22,209 nucleotides of DNA from the NCBI GenBank assembly GCA_965658375.1, contig CBFHSD010000040.1, positions 1-22,209 on the forward strand, in the 5' to 3' direction. Origin of the DNA: CBFHSD01 sp965658375 (GTDB lineage Bacteria; Bacteroidota; Bacteroidia; Flavobacteriales_G; Salibacteraceae). Below the pieces are notes generated by a model. That model searched no databases and was not told the DNA's origin. It saw only the letters and a program-made list of their open reading frames with translations. A program made the position numbers and the translations under genes. The stretch's first letter is position 1. Each line of letters opens with the position of its first letter. Shown piece after piece: positions 1 through 8,082 of this stretch.

Positions 1-448
1 CTTGCATGGGTAAGAACACACCTGCACTATCTACCAAGTAGATGATTGGCAAGTTATTCTCCATGGCTATTTCTTGGGCGCGTAAATTCTTTTTACCTGT
101 AATGGGGAACCAGGCTCCTGCTTTTACTGTAGCATCATTGGCTACTACAATACATTGTTGTTTTGATACATATCCGATTTTGATGACTACGCCACCTGAA
201 GGACAACCGCCATAGGTTTTGTACATGCCATCACCTGCAAATGCACCTATTTCAATACTCGGACGATCTTCATCTAACAAGTAGTTCAAACGTTCTCTAG
301 CTGTAAGCTTTCCTTGTTTGTGCTGCTTGGCAATTTTTTTCTCACCACCGCCTAAAGCAACAGCGTCAAATTTGCGATTCATGCTGCTGATGCGCAGCTT
401 CATTTCGTCTTCGTTTTTATTGCGTTCCAATTCTTGTTTTGTAGCCAT
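1..448 (-). CDS. Acyl-CoA carboxylase carboxyltransferase (beta) subunit, N-terminal part
   Basis: The reading frame opens at ATG 448 and runs off the window edge, so only about 149 N-terminal residues are visible. It starts MATKQELERNKNED and contains GKLTARERLNYLLDEDRPS, then GGCPSGGVV, ITGKKNLRAQEIAMEN and YLVDSAGVFLPMQ. These are the N-terminal landmarks of the biotin-dependent carboxyltransferase family (propionyl-, methylcrotonyl- and related acyl-CoA carboxylases), whose beta subunits are usually 510-545 residues. The enzyme moves CO2 from carboxybiotin to an acyl-CoA in the cytoplasm. The DSAGVFLPMQ stretch resembles the methylcrotonyl-CoA-type branch, but the acyl-CoA specificity cannot be decided from this part. 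It lies 39 nt downstream of the WbqC-family gene on the same strand and may be co-transcribed. Confidence 0.88.
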   Translation of the reverse strand, partial: MATKQELERNKNEDEMKLRISSMNRKFDAVALGGGEKKIAKQHKQGKLTARERLNYLLDEDRPSIEIGAFAGDGMYKTYGGCPSGGVVIKIGYVSKQQCIVVANDATVKAGAWFPITGKKNLRAQEIAMENNLPIIYLVDSAGVFLPMQ

Positions 449-487
449 AGCGTATTTTTCGAATGGCTTCAAAGATAATGAAGTCAA

Positions 488-1099
488 CTACAATTTTTTG
501 AGGTAAACGCGAGCTTCTGGCCCCAAATTAAACAAGAGGTCAAGGATGCTTAAGTCAGCTACGAAACCTTGCTTTGAAAAAGTTTGGTAATAGCTTGGAA
601 ATGTTGTTTCTACAAGATTCTTCCCTTTAGAATTGAAGGCTATGCGTGGGTCAACATCCCCTAATGCATTGAATTCTTTGCTCAATTGGTGTTCTAACTC
701 TAGGTCAAGACAGTATAGAATAGTCTTGTGAATTTGCAAATTGAAATCAAGAAGTAAGTCTACCTTCTTCGCAAACATTCCTTCAAACAAATAATCGTAA
801 TATTCAAAGTATGGAGAACTTCCATAAGCACTATGTAGAGCGTTCCAATGGTCTTTTTGCCAGTGTTCTCTGTAGCTGATGCGTACCTCTTCTATAGGCA
901 TTTTACCTCCAGTCTTCACTACAGGAATGCTTAAATTTAATGGGCCATTGGCGCTTAAAATGCAGGTTCTGTTGCGGTAAGTTTGTTTGGAAAAGTGCTC
1001 TTTGATTTCAAACGTAATAGACTGGCGTTTCAACAGAGCACTGTAGTAGGAGATAGGGCCTGCATAAAAAACCGGAAATAAGTTTGAATCAAATGTCAT
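488..1099 (-). CDS. WbqC-family protein
   Basis: A 203-residue protein starting at ATG 1099. It shows typical WbqC-like family (PF08889) stretches: the N-terminal FPVFYAGPISYYSALL, then QTYRNRTCILSANGPLNLSIPV, the IPVVK(T)GGK(M)PIEEVRI strand, and YREHWQKDHWNALHSAYGSSPYFEYY. The family is common in Bacteroidota and in polysaccharide gene clusters, where a role in sugar-nucleotide or O-antigen-related acyl transfer has been proposed. No other polysaccharide genes are visible here, so the role stays open. No signal peptide is visible, so it is probably cytoplasmic. It begins 24 nt after the stop of the preceding exported-protein gene, which fits one transcript. Length is normal for the family. 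Confidence 0.85.
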   Translation of the reverse strand: MTFDSNLFPVFYAGPISYYSALLKRQSITFEIKEHFSKQTYRNRTCILSANGPLNLSIPVVKTGGKMPIEEVRISYREHWQKDHWNALHSAYGSSPYFEYYDYLFEGMFAKKVDLLLDFNLQIHKTILYCLDLELEHQLSKEFNALGDVDPRIAFNSKGKNLVETTFPSYYQTFSKQGFVADLSILDLLFNLGPEARVYLKKL

Positions 1100-1123
1100 T
1101 GTTCTAAGGTGTCTTGTTGAGGT

Positions 1124-2272
1124 TTACTCTGAGGGAGGCACTGTCATGAGGTATTCAAGCACCAAGGTGTAGTAAAATCCATGGCTCCTTGCATGCAGCT
1201 GTAAGAATTTACTTTTTCCAATCAATCGTTTCCAAAAGATATGACTGCCATGAAAAGGGTTGGTGTAGAAATATGAGAAGCCATCAAAAGATTCTTCAAT
1301 TTTGGCAAGGTTCACACGAGCTTTAGTAGAGCCTTCCAATTGATAAATGCTGGTGATGAGTAGAATTTGTTCCATTCTATTTTCTGTAGTGGGAAGCATT
1401 GCTAAGGCATCATGAATCAATTGTTCTCTCAAAGAAAGAAGAACGGTGTTGCTTGAATGAGAGAGTAATCTCGCTAAGGTATGGATGATGATGGCGGTAT
1501 TCTCGTAATAAGGAGAGATGATTTCGGGGTGATTGATATGGTCATTGTTCTGCACTATGGTGGCAATGAGCTTTACAGAAGCAGAGTCATGATGGTTTAG
1601 AGTGAAACCTTCATCTTCAACAAACAATAGAACGTTGGCCAAGACGCAAATGTCCATGTCTTGTTTCAACTTATCTGCAAACCACGTGAGGTATGCTGGA
1701 TAATCTTGGTAGCGCTTGAAGATGCTTTTTACACTCACTTGGCTGTGATTGGTGTATTCACTCATCATGGTTCTAAAGGCATGTTTGAGGCTGTCTGAAT
1801 GCGTACCTGTCAATAGAATGAGTGAACTATCATCCATATCATCTGGCAATCGCGCTCGGTCTGTGTTTTGCCATATGCTTCCGGGCATGGGGGTTTCTGG
1901 TCTTACTCTCCAATAATTGAAGGTAGGGTCCATCTTTCGACTTCGGTAGAATGGATAAGCAGCAATGGCATTTTTACAAATTTCATTGGCTATTGTTAAA
2001 TGGTAAGGAGAAAAGCTGTTACGCAAATCTTGAAGGGTATAAACAGAAAGAGCAGTAAAAAATATATTGTTGTCTTGATGAGCATGTTTCCCGCTTAACA
2101 TGTAGCGTTCGCTCTTAAAAACTCCTTTGTTGTAAAGTTTGTCTCCTTGGCTTTGTTCGCGTTGAATGGAGTGCAATAGGTCTGTAGTGTCTAAGCGCAA
2201 ATAAGCTTGGCTACAAGCAACATTCGAAAGAAAAAAGAGCCACAGAAAAGGGGAGAGGTACTTAGCTCTCAT
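1124..2272 (-). CDS. Exported protein of unknown function
   Basis: I do not recognise a named family. The 382-residue product begins with a short positive N-terminus and the hydrophobic stretch LSPFLWLFFLSNVAC. Cleavage could be after the alanine of CSQA (signal peptidase I) or at the cysteine as a lipoprotein; the latter is less canonical because Asn sits at -3. The mature part is alpha-helical in character and contains YNKGVFKSERYMLSGKHAHQ, a RLPDDMDDSSL acidic stretch and many His and Trp residues. Repeated helical segments suggest an alpha/alpha-toroid-like fold, but this is inference only. Its start overlaps the end of cdaA by 11 nt, so translation is probably coupled to the diadenylate cyclase gene. 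Confidence 0.7.
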   Translation of the reverse strand: MRAKYLSPFLWLFFLSNVACSQAYLRLDTTDLLHSIQREQSQGDKLYNKGVFKSERYMLSGKHAHQDNNIFFTALSVYTLQDLRNSFSPYHLTIANEICKNAIAAYPFYRSRKMDPTFNYWRVRPETPMPGSIWQNTDRARLPDDMDDSSLILLTGTHSDSLKHAFRTMMSEYTNHSQVSVKSIFKRYQDYPAYLTWFADKLKQDMDICVLANVLLFVEDEGFTLNHHDSASVKLIATIVQNNDHINHPEIISPYYENTAIIIHTLARLLSHSSNTVLLSLREQLIHDALAMLPTTENRMEQILLITSIYQLEGSTKARVNLAKIEESFDGFSYFYTNPFHGSHIFWKRLIGKSKFLQLHARSHGFYYTLVLEYLMTVPPSE

Positions 2273-3053
2273 TGTTGCGAATTTCTTGAACGCGATCCTT
2301 CATACGCGATGATTCTTTGAGCGTTTCTAGCCTGCCATTGTGGGCAATGCTCACTTTTCCTGTTTCTTCAGATACCAGCACAGAGATGCTGTTGTTGACT
2401 TCAGAAATCCCCAATGCTGCACGGTGTCTTAGGCCGTATTTTCTAGGTAAATTGGTTTGATGGGTTAGGGGCAATACGCATCCTGCAGATACAATGCGTT
2501 CGCCAATAATTAAAGCAGCACCATCATGAAGCAAGCTTTCTTTTTGGAAAATAACTTCAATCAAATTGGCACTCAAGCGCGCATCAATACGTTCTCCACT
2601 TTCCATCAATTCTGTAAAATCATCAGAAGAACCCAATACAAAGAGAGCTCCTGTTTTTGAAAGACTCAAACGGTCAACTGCTTTTTGAAGCTCGAACAAA
2701 CCGCTGTCTGTAGCAGCTTTGCCTTGGTTTCTAAAGCGCGCCATGATTCCCGCATCTCCAAAAAAGCCTTTACTCCCTATTTGAATCAAAAAGTTTCGAA
2801 GCTCTGGTTGGAAAATGATGATTACTGCTATAGCACCAATGCCAATGAATTGACCTAGAATATTGGAGACCAGCTTCATTTGAAGGGCTTCCATCAATTT
2901 CCAAATAATCAATAGAAAAAGAATTCCAATAAATATACGAACAGCCACGGTGCCTTTAGCCAAGCGGTAGAGTTGATAGAGTAGGATGGCTACTAAAAAG
3001 ATGTCGAGCACATCTAACCACCGCAATTGAATAAATACCAAACTGTCCATCAT
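2262..3053 (-). CDS. cdaA: CdaA-type diadenylate cyclase (c-di-AMP synthase)
   Basis: The 263-residue protein joins two ATP molecules into cyclic di-AMP. It has about three N-terminal membrane helices (LDVLDIFLVAILLYQLY, VRIFIGILFLLIIWKLM, ILGQFIGIGAIAVIIIF) followed by the cytosolic DAC domain. Both catalytic signatures are present: DGA in LLHDGAALI near residue 177 and RHR in YGLRHRAALG near residue 209. I chose ATG 3053; an upstream in-frame TTG at 3059 is possible. It follows folP by 8 nt. In Firmicutes cdaA is paired with cdaR and glmM; here the downstream gene is an unrelated exported protein, so no CdaR-like regulator is next to it. Length and topology match the CdaA family. Confidence 0.95.
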   Translation of the reverse strand: MMDSLVFIQLRWLDVLDIFLVAILLYQLYRLAKGTVAVRIFIGILFLLIIWKLMEALQMKLVSNILGQFIGIGAIAVIIIFQPELRNFLIQIGSKGFFGDAGIMARFRNQGKAATDSGLFELQKAVDRLSLSKTGALFVLGSSDDFTELMESGERIDARLSANLIEVIFQKESLLHDGAALIIGERIVSAGCVLPLTHQTNLPRKYGLRHRAALGISEVNNSISVLVSEETGKVSIAHNGRLETLKESSRMKDRVQEIRNNES

Positions 3054-3061
3054 TGTCAATG

Positions 3062-3934
3062 TTACGCTTTTTGATACTGTTGAACAAGTTTCACGGCCTC
3101 TACGGCTTCTTTTACATCATGCACTCTAAGAAAGTGGGCTCCATTCAAAAGGGCAAGCGTGTGCAGAACGGTACTCCCATTTAAAGCCTCTTCCGCTTTT
3201 GTTTGCAACACTTTATTGATCATAGATTTTCTTGACACACCAACTAAAATTGGGCATTCTAACTGTTGAAATAATGGGAGATGCTTCAACAATTCGTAAT
3301 TGTGAGAGAGGGTTTTTCCAAATCCAAATCCTGGGTCTATGGCAAAATCTACAATGCCGTGAGCTTTGAAGCTTTGGGTTTTTGCAGCAAAAAACAAGAG
3401 CACTTCATGCATAATGTCTTCGTATTGGGGAGCATCTTGCATATTTTCTGGTCTGCCTTGCATGTGCATAGCAATGTAGGGAACCCTTAGAGAAGCCAAG
3501 GTTTCAATCATTTTTTCATCCATTTCTCCGGCAGAAATATCATTGATGCAATTTGCCCCGTGATCTACAGCCGCTTTTGCCACTTCTGCTTGCCAGGTAT
3601 CTACACTTATGATGCTGTTGGGAAAAGCTTTTCGAATGTCATCCAAAGCAGGGAGGAGCCTGTCGCACTCTTCTTTGGCGCTGAGTTGAGCTGCACCAGG
3701 CCGAGAAGATGCTGCACCAAGATCTAACATAAAAGCTCCGTTTTCGAGCATTTTTTCAGCCTGTTTAGTAGCCGATTTTGTAGTATGCCTGCTTAGGGAA
3801 TAAAAAGAATCTGGTGTAAGGTTAATGATTCCCATCACTTTTGGTTCATCAAAAGATATGAGCGAACCATTGATGTTCCAAGTCAATTTTGGTTGAAACA
3901 AGTGTTGAATGGGTTGATCCTCTTTGCCCTGCAT
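3062..3934 (-). CDS. folP: Dihydropteroate synthase
   Basis: This enzyme condenses p-aminobenzoate with 6-hydroxymethyl-7,8-dihydropterin pyrophosphate in folate synthesis and is the sulfonamide target. The product is 290 residues. It shows the family signatures in order: MGIINLTPDSFYS, MLDLGAASSRPGA (usually DIGGESTRPG; here LGAAS replaces the GGEST core), ISVDTWQAEVAKAA, CINDISAG, YIAMHMQG (His-Met-x-Gly), DPGFGFGKT and LVGVSRKS, all in a TIM barrel. I prefer ATG 3934; GTG 3940 would add two residues. It precedes cdaA by 8 nt on the same strand and lies about 45 nt after the end of the decayed receiver gene, so these genes are probably one operon. Confidence 0.95.
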   Translation of the reverse strand: MQGKEDQPIQHLFQPKLTWNINGSLISFDEPKVMGIINLTPDSFYSLSRHTTKSATKQAEKMLENGAFMLDLGAASSRPGAAQLSAKEECDRLLPALDDIRKAFPNSIISVDTWQAEVAKAAVDHGANCINDISAGEMDEKMIETLASLRVPYIAMHMQGRPENMQDAPQYEDIMHEVLLFFAAKTQSFKAHGIVDFAIDPGFGFGKTLSHNYELLKHLPLFQQLECPILVGVSRKSMINKVLQTKAEEALNGSTVLHTLALLNGAHFLRVHDVKEAVEAVKLVQQYQKA

Positions 3935-3983
3935 GAGCACAAATGTAACTTATCTGATGTCTAAAATGGATTGAAAAATGAGA

Positions 3984-4463
3984 TTACCTGTGCAAGATCC
4001 AACGTCCGATTTCTCTCGGTAATGGCTGAATTTCCATTCCCTTGTACTCTTTCTTAAGCGGCACATTTTCTCTGAAATAAGCCTCACGCAACACTTTGAA
4101 AATAGAAATCGGCAAGAGGTGTTGATTTTCGATATGAACCACATCCTAAATTCCTTTTTTCAAATGAGGAATAGAGTGTTCTTCAATCACTTCTTCGCTC
4201 AAAAGAACTACAGGGCAATTCGGGAGCCTTCTTTTGGTTTCTTCTATTACAAATGGAGAATCAAAACCATTGAGTTTGTTGGCGCATATGATGAGGTTCG
4301 GATAACTTTGATCTAAGCTGCGAAGAACTTCGTTTTTGGTGGTAGCCGTTTTCAGGTGGTACGAATGCAATCTGTCTTTAAACAACGTAAGCTTTACATC
4401 TTGAATTACAGGCTTTCTGTACTCAATATGCAATACACGTTGTATTCTGTGTGATTGATTCAT
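3984..4463 (-). pseudogene. Receiver-like (response-regulator fold) gene interrupted by an in-frame TAG
   Basis: ATG 4463 opens a 105-codon frame that looks like a CheY-type receiver: VLHIEYRKPVIQDVKLTLF, then PNLIICANKLNGFD, then CPVVLLSEE. It stops at TAG 4148-4146. The same frame then stays open for 53 more codons to TAA 3984. The readthrough begins DVVHIENQHLLPISIFKVLRE, which aligns without a gap to the usual receiver ending (GxxDYxLKDN..L) with the stop at a variable position. So one point change (for example CAG or GAG to TAG) or a base-call error splits one 159-codon gene. The phospho-acceptor Asp position is Ala61 (IICAN where IISDY-like is usual) and the conserved Lys near the end reads Ile, so it was probably not a normal phosphorylated receiver even when intact. 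It may be decaying or a sequencing artefact. Confidence 0.65.
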
Positions 4464-4492
4464 TTTGTTGTGTTAAAGTCGTTCTATCTTCG
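4464..4492 (+). promoter_or_regulatory. Possible promoter for the methyltransferase gene
   Basis: The 33-nt space between two divergent genes holds TTTG at 4464-4467 and TATCTTCG at 4485-4492, which matches seven of eight positions of the Bacteroidota -7 element TAnnTTTG with a 17-nt spacer. Initiation would fall about at the GTG 4497, suggesting a leaderless or nearly leaderless mRNA. This is a motif match by eye only. Confidence 0.3.
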
Positions 4493-4496
4493 CTGA

Positions 4497-5303
4497 GTGA
4501 ATCTGCTAGAATATATAATTCGTTTTTTGTGGTATCAACTCACCGCATCTAGCAATCATGATATCCATTCGCCAAAAGTTTACCACTTTAACAACACTTT
4601 GTTTAGGAGCCACAAGTATTATCAACCATTTAACAGTTTAAAACAATTAGACGGGCATTGGCGGGCAGATCACAGCGAAATAGAGATTGTTGATTTGGGG
4701 GCCGGCAGTAGAACTAACAGTGCCAAGAAAAGACGGGTGAGCGATATTCATAAAAACTCTGGTAAGCCTATTAAAATAAGAGAATTTCTCTTCAAATTGG
4801 TTGATGAGCTGCACCCAGAAACTATAGTGGAATTGGGTACTTCTTTGGGGGTAACAAGCGCTTACTTGGCATTGGCAAGGCCTGCTGCAACTGTCATTAC
4901 CCTTGAAGGATGTAAAAACACATTGAACAAGGCGAAAGAAGGGTTTGATCTTATAGGTGTTAAAAATGTGGTTCCCAAACTGGGAGATTTTGATGCTCAA
5001 TTTCCTGAAGTGATGCGTTCTGTAGAACGTATTGATTTACTTTTTATAGATGGCAACCACATGGAAGAAGCCACTCTACGCTATTTTGAAATGAGTTTAG
5101 AGAAGGTGCATGCTGGAAGCGTGATTGTATTTGATGATATCTATTGGTCAAAAGGCATGATGCGCGCTTGGGAAAAAATAAAGGCCCACCCGAAGGTGAG
5201 CCTCTCTCTTGATTTTTTCCTAATCGGACTCGTATTTTTTGAAGAACGGAAACACACTGAGCATTACCGCTTGCGGGTTCCTTTAAAAACTGTCCTTTCT
5301 TAG
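4497..5303 (+). CDS. Class I SAM-dependent methyltransferase
   Basis: A 268-residue Rossmann-type methyltransferase. The SAM-binding motif I is VELGTSLGVTSAYLA, the acidic strand end is VITLEG, and the motif IV/V region reads LLFIDGNHMEEAT followed by VIVFDDIYWSKGM, a layout seen in O-methyltransferase-like proteins (Methyltransf_24 group). The N-terminus carries NHDIHSPKVYHF, a variant of the HGVHSPFVY signature I know from a Bacteroidota-specific group of such methyltransferases. The substrate is unknown. Translation starts at GTG 4497, and the N-terminal signature supports this start since no ATG lies before it. The gene is divergent from the receiver-like pseudogene by 33 nt, and its TAG abuts the TAA of the convergent thioredoxin-fold gene with no spacer. 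Confidence 0.85.
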   Translation: MNLLEYIIRFLWYQLTASSNHDIHSPKVYHFNNTLFRSHKYYQPFNSLKQLDGHWRADHSEIEIVDLGAGSRTNSAKKRRVSDIHKNSGKPIKIREFLFKLVDELHPETIVELGTSLGVTSAYLALARPAATVITLEGCKNTLNKAKEGFDLIGVKNVVPKLGDFDAQFPEVMRSVERIDLLFIDGNHMEEATLRYFEMSLEKVHAGSVIVFDDIYWSKGMMRAWEKIKAHPKVSLSLDFFLIGLVFFEERKHTEHYRLRVPLKTVLS

Positions 5304-6896
5304 TTACTGTTTTTGAACCGGGCTAGAACCTGTTGGCTGCTCTGGTGCTAATGCATCTTGGTATCTGATGTCTGACTTACCATTGGCATTTGGGTCTATG
5401 GTAGATTTTCCTTTTGCAAGATCTTCATCGTATTTGGTAAGAAAATCTTCTAGCTGTTCAGCGCCAATCTTTTTTCCAATAATTTTCTTCTCTTTATCAA
5501 GTATATAAACCTGTGGAGTAGAGAAGATGTCCCAATACTCTCTAAAGTTTAAACTGTTGATAGTACTGTAATTGTTGGTGATGTACCAATACGCATTGGT
5601 GTTGATTTCTGGATTGTCAGACACATTGATCCAATCCAATCCATTCTCACGAACGAACTTTTTCCAGTCTTTATTTTCAAATTGAGTACTTACAGCAAAA
5701 ACCTTTACACCCATATCCTTCATGTTGTGGTAGGCTTCTAGAAGCTTTGGCATCTCTTTCTTACAGTGCCCACAATCAGACGCCCAAAAAATCAGCACGG
5801 TATAATTGGCGTCCACCTCGTATAAGTTGGTCCAATAACCTCCCGTATCTGGTAGAATGATGTTTTCTGCTGGAAGCCCAACCACTAAGTTTTTCATGGC
5901 TTCGTAGCGTTCGCAAATTTCTGCTGTACGCTCTTCATCTAACCAATAGGCCTTTCCTTGGCAATAAACCTGTTCTGCAATACCTACAAATACAGCATCC
6001 ATACCCATAATTTTTTTCTTCTCATAGGTGTTTACTGTGTGCTGCACAATGTAGCGGTAAATTTCTGTGCCTTCACCACTAATGTTTGCGAGGCGCATGG
6101 TTTCGTAACAAATAGTATCCGGTACTTGAGGGGTTAATTTTTGAATATAGTAGTCAATCTTGGTATGGAACACAGGGGTGCGTAACATGCGTTGGTCAGT
6201 AAGGTCAATGTTATCAAAGTAGTGTTTTCTAAACCACATGTACTTCCATTGTTCTGGGTCTTCTACACCGGCTGGCACTTCAGGAATTTCAGGGTCATCA
6301 GATGCCATAAACACTTTTGTGCAGAACAACTCTGGGTACGTTTTGTAAAACTCTTTCTTGAAAGCTTTGATTACTTGCAATTTGGTGTTAATGTCTTCTT
6401 GAATTTTAGCCTTTTCCTTTTCATCTTCAGTTGCTTTGCTTTGATCTTGCAACATTTTAGTTTCGCCTTGAAAGCGGCCCATACTGTTGAAATATTTCTG
6501 GAAAGCGGTATTCTCTTGAGAATTGGTGAATACTGCTTTGCGCATCATATCGCCACCGTAAGAAGTGGTCATGCTAAATTCTGGTTCTGCAATAATGAAT
6601 TCTACGTATGATTTTTTATCTCCTAAAAGCACACCATACACTCCTGCTTTTTTAGGCTCTTCGCCTTCAAAAACATATTGTCCTTTGCTGTTGATGGTAG
6701 CTGTATCGTTGTAATACTGCTTGCCCCCAAACCAGTTAACGAGGTAAGCTACAGAATCGCTCATTTCTGCTGAGTTGGCTGCTGCTTCTGAGAAGCCTTC
6801 AAAGGTGAAGGTGTATTTAAAAGCTTGAGCTTGAATCTGGTTCGCAAGAAAAAATAGAGAGAAAAAACAACTTGTTATAAAGGAAATACGTTTCAT
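5304..6896 (-). CDS. Exported thioredoxin-fold protein (TlpA-like, with DUF4369/DUF5106-type N-terminal part)
   Basis: The 530-residue product has a signal peptide (MKRISFITSCFFSLFFLANQ, cut after IQAQA). Residues about 25-150 form a beta-rich part resembling DUF4369, and about 150-340 a helical part like DUF5106. From about 345 comes a thioredoxin-like domain with WASDCGHCKKEMPKL, active-site Cys375 and Cys378, and a cis-proline in FSTPQVY (about Pro461). The last 35 residues are a Gly/Pro/Asn-rich tail ending SSPVQKQ. TlpA-like proteins act in the periplasm or at the cell surface as thiol-disulfide reductases. Bacteroidota carry many paralogues of unclear partner, and no cytochrome c maturation gene is near. 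Start is ATG 6896. It converges on the methyltransferase gene, so transcription of each may run into the other. Confidence 0.85.
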   Translation of the reverse strand: MKRISFITSCFFSLFFLANQIQAQAFKYTFTFEGFSEAAANSAEMSDSVAYLVNWFGGKQYYNDTATINSKGQYVFEGEEPKKAGVYGVLLGDKKSYVEFIIAEPEFSMTTSYGGDMMRKAVFTNSQENTAFQKYFNSMGRFQGETKMLQDQSKATEDEKEKAKIQEDINTKLQVIKAFKKEFYKTYPELFCTKVFMASDDPEIPEVPAGVEDPEQWKYMWFRKHYFDNIDLTDQRMLRTPVFHTKIDYYIQKLTPQVPDTICYETMRLANISGEGTEIYRYIVQHTVNTYEKKKIMGMDAVFVGIAEQVYCQGKAYWLDEERTAEICERYEAMKNLVVGLPAENIILPDTGGYWTNLYEVDANYTVLIFWASDCGHCKKEMPKLLEAYHNMKDMGVKVFAVSTQFENKDWKKFVRENGLDWINVSDNPEINTNAYWYITNNYSTINSLNFREYWDIFSTPQVYILDKEKKIIGKKIGAEQLEDFLTKYDEDLAKGKSTIDPNANGKSDIRYQDALAPEQPTGSSPVQKQ

Positions 6897-7024
6897 ATAT
6901 AAAGTGATTTATCTTTTGATGATTGCTTCTAAGACAAATGAAGTGCCGAAAAGAAGCCCATTGAAATTTTAATTTTTATTAAAATGAAAGTTGGCTATTT
7001 TCACAAAACTGTAAAAGTGCAAAA

Positions 7025-7768
7025 ATGATTACAAGAATTTTCCCCCTGTTAACAATTGTTTTCATTTCACTCACCGCTTGCAACAATGATGATGATGGTG
7101 GTGATGACGTTGCTTCTAAAGCAGAAGTTTCCTTTTCTTTTGAATTGGCCTACGATGGTCAACCTTTGCAATTGAATACCAATTACAAAGATCAACACGG
7201 CAACGATTTTAATGTAACAACCTTTAATTACTACGTAGGGAACATACGCCTTAAAAAGGCTGATGGCAGTGAGACCTTGCTCAAAGACATCGTTTTTGAA
7301 AATTATTCTGACAGTACCTCCAATAACACCTACAGCGCCATGGTTACTGAAGGCAGCTATAGCTCGGTGCTTTTTGATTTTGGTGTGCCACCAGAATTGA
7401 ATGGAGAAGACCCAGCAACTTATGCGCAAGAACACCCTTTAAGCATTACTAACAATATGTATTGGACCTGGGCTACGATGTATATTTTTATAAAATCTGA
7501 AGGTTTTGTAAGCAACGACACCGTTTCTGACTCGTGGTTTATTCATACTGGATTGGATGAAATGTTGGCTGCCAATGAAGAGCGCGCCATGGAATTTACA
7601 CTTACTGCAACAGGTAAGAAGTTGGTATTTAAGTTAGATATGAAAGATGCCCTTGCTGGACCAACAGCTATTGATTTGTTGGCCGATGGTAAATCTCACA
7701 CCATGGACAACATGCCTTTGGCTGCCGCATGGCAAAACAATTTAGCCAAAGCAATGATGGTAGAGTAG
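7025..7768 (+). CDS. MbnP-like lipoprotein
   Basis: A 247-residue lipoprotein. The signal ends in SLTAC with Cys19, followed by the acidic linker NNDDDGGDD. The mature part fits the MbnP-like family (PF20243): VSFSFELAYDGQPLQLN, NVTTFNYYVGNIRLKKADG, SYSSVLFDFGVPPELNG, then MYWTWATMYIFIKSEG and WFIHTGLD. MbnP of methanotrophs binds copper through an oxidised Trp made by the dihaem enzyme MbnH. No MbnH-like CxxCH gene is present in this window, so copper handling is only a family-based guess. Start is ATG 7025. It is monocistronic, ending at a terminator about 60 nt after the stop. Codons 21-29 are a GAT/GGT low-complexity run. Confidence 0.82.
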   Translation: MITRIFPLLTIVFISLTACNNDDDGGDDVASKAEVSFSFELAYDGQPLQLNTNYKDQHGNDFNVTTFNYYVGNIRLKKADGSETLLKDIVFENYSDSTSNNTYSAMVTEGSYSSVLFDFGVPPELNGEDPATYAQEHPLSITNNMYWTWATMYIFIKSEGFVSNDTVSDSWFIHTGLDEMLAANEERAMEFTLTATGKKLVFKLDMKDALAGPTAIDLLADGKSHTMDNMPLAAAWQNNLAKAMMVE

Positions 7769-7828
7769 TGCGAAAGAACTCTAGTTCTGGAAGAACTAAG
7801 AGAAGATAAATTGAGAAATATATTCGGT

Positions 7829-7856
7829 AAAAGCCTCTGAGCGATCAGGGGCTTTT
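7829..7856 (+). terminator. Intrinsic terminator after the MbnP-like gene
   Basis: AAAAGCCTCTGA (7829-7840) pairs with TCAGGGGCTTTT (7845-7856) through 12 pairs, one a G-T wobble, around a GCGA tetraloop of GNRA type. The 3' arm ends in TTTT followed by GTCATTT. It sits 60 nt after the stop of the upstream gene. The A-rich 5' arm means it could also act on the minus strand for transcripts coming from the cassette cluster. Confidence 0.85.
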
Positions 7857-8082
7857 GTCATTTATGAAAGTCCCATTTTACGCACTACCATTACCGAGAA
7901 ACGCCTACGGAAAAGGGCTTATAAAAGTATGTTAGGGTAATCCCAAAAAGTGAATTTCTGATGCGATGAACCGCCCAGTACGGAAATGAGAATTTGAGAT
8001 TGAGTTCTCAAAATTGAAGTTTCCGAGCGTAGCTCAAGCACACTGCGTGGTACTTCGGCATCCGCTCAGCAGAACTGTGAGA

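Noticed and set aside
3950..4144. 64-codon frame on the minus strand between folP and the receiver-like gene
   Set aside because: It is in a different frame from the coherent receiver continuation (3984-4145), and its product (rich in Cys, Arg and Ser) has no family resemblance.
4146..4463. Taking the 105-residue receiver-like frame as a complete small protein
   Set aside because: The codons after the TAG align with the end of the receiver fold, so the 105-residue form lacks the last strand and helix; I treated the locus as one broken gene.
7085..7111. GAT/GGT-rich stretch as a microsatellite
   Set aside because: It encodes the acidic linker common after lipoprotein cysteines and is too irregular and short to be a repeat tract of note.
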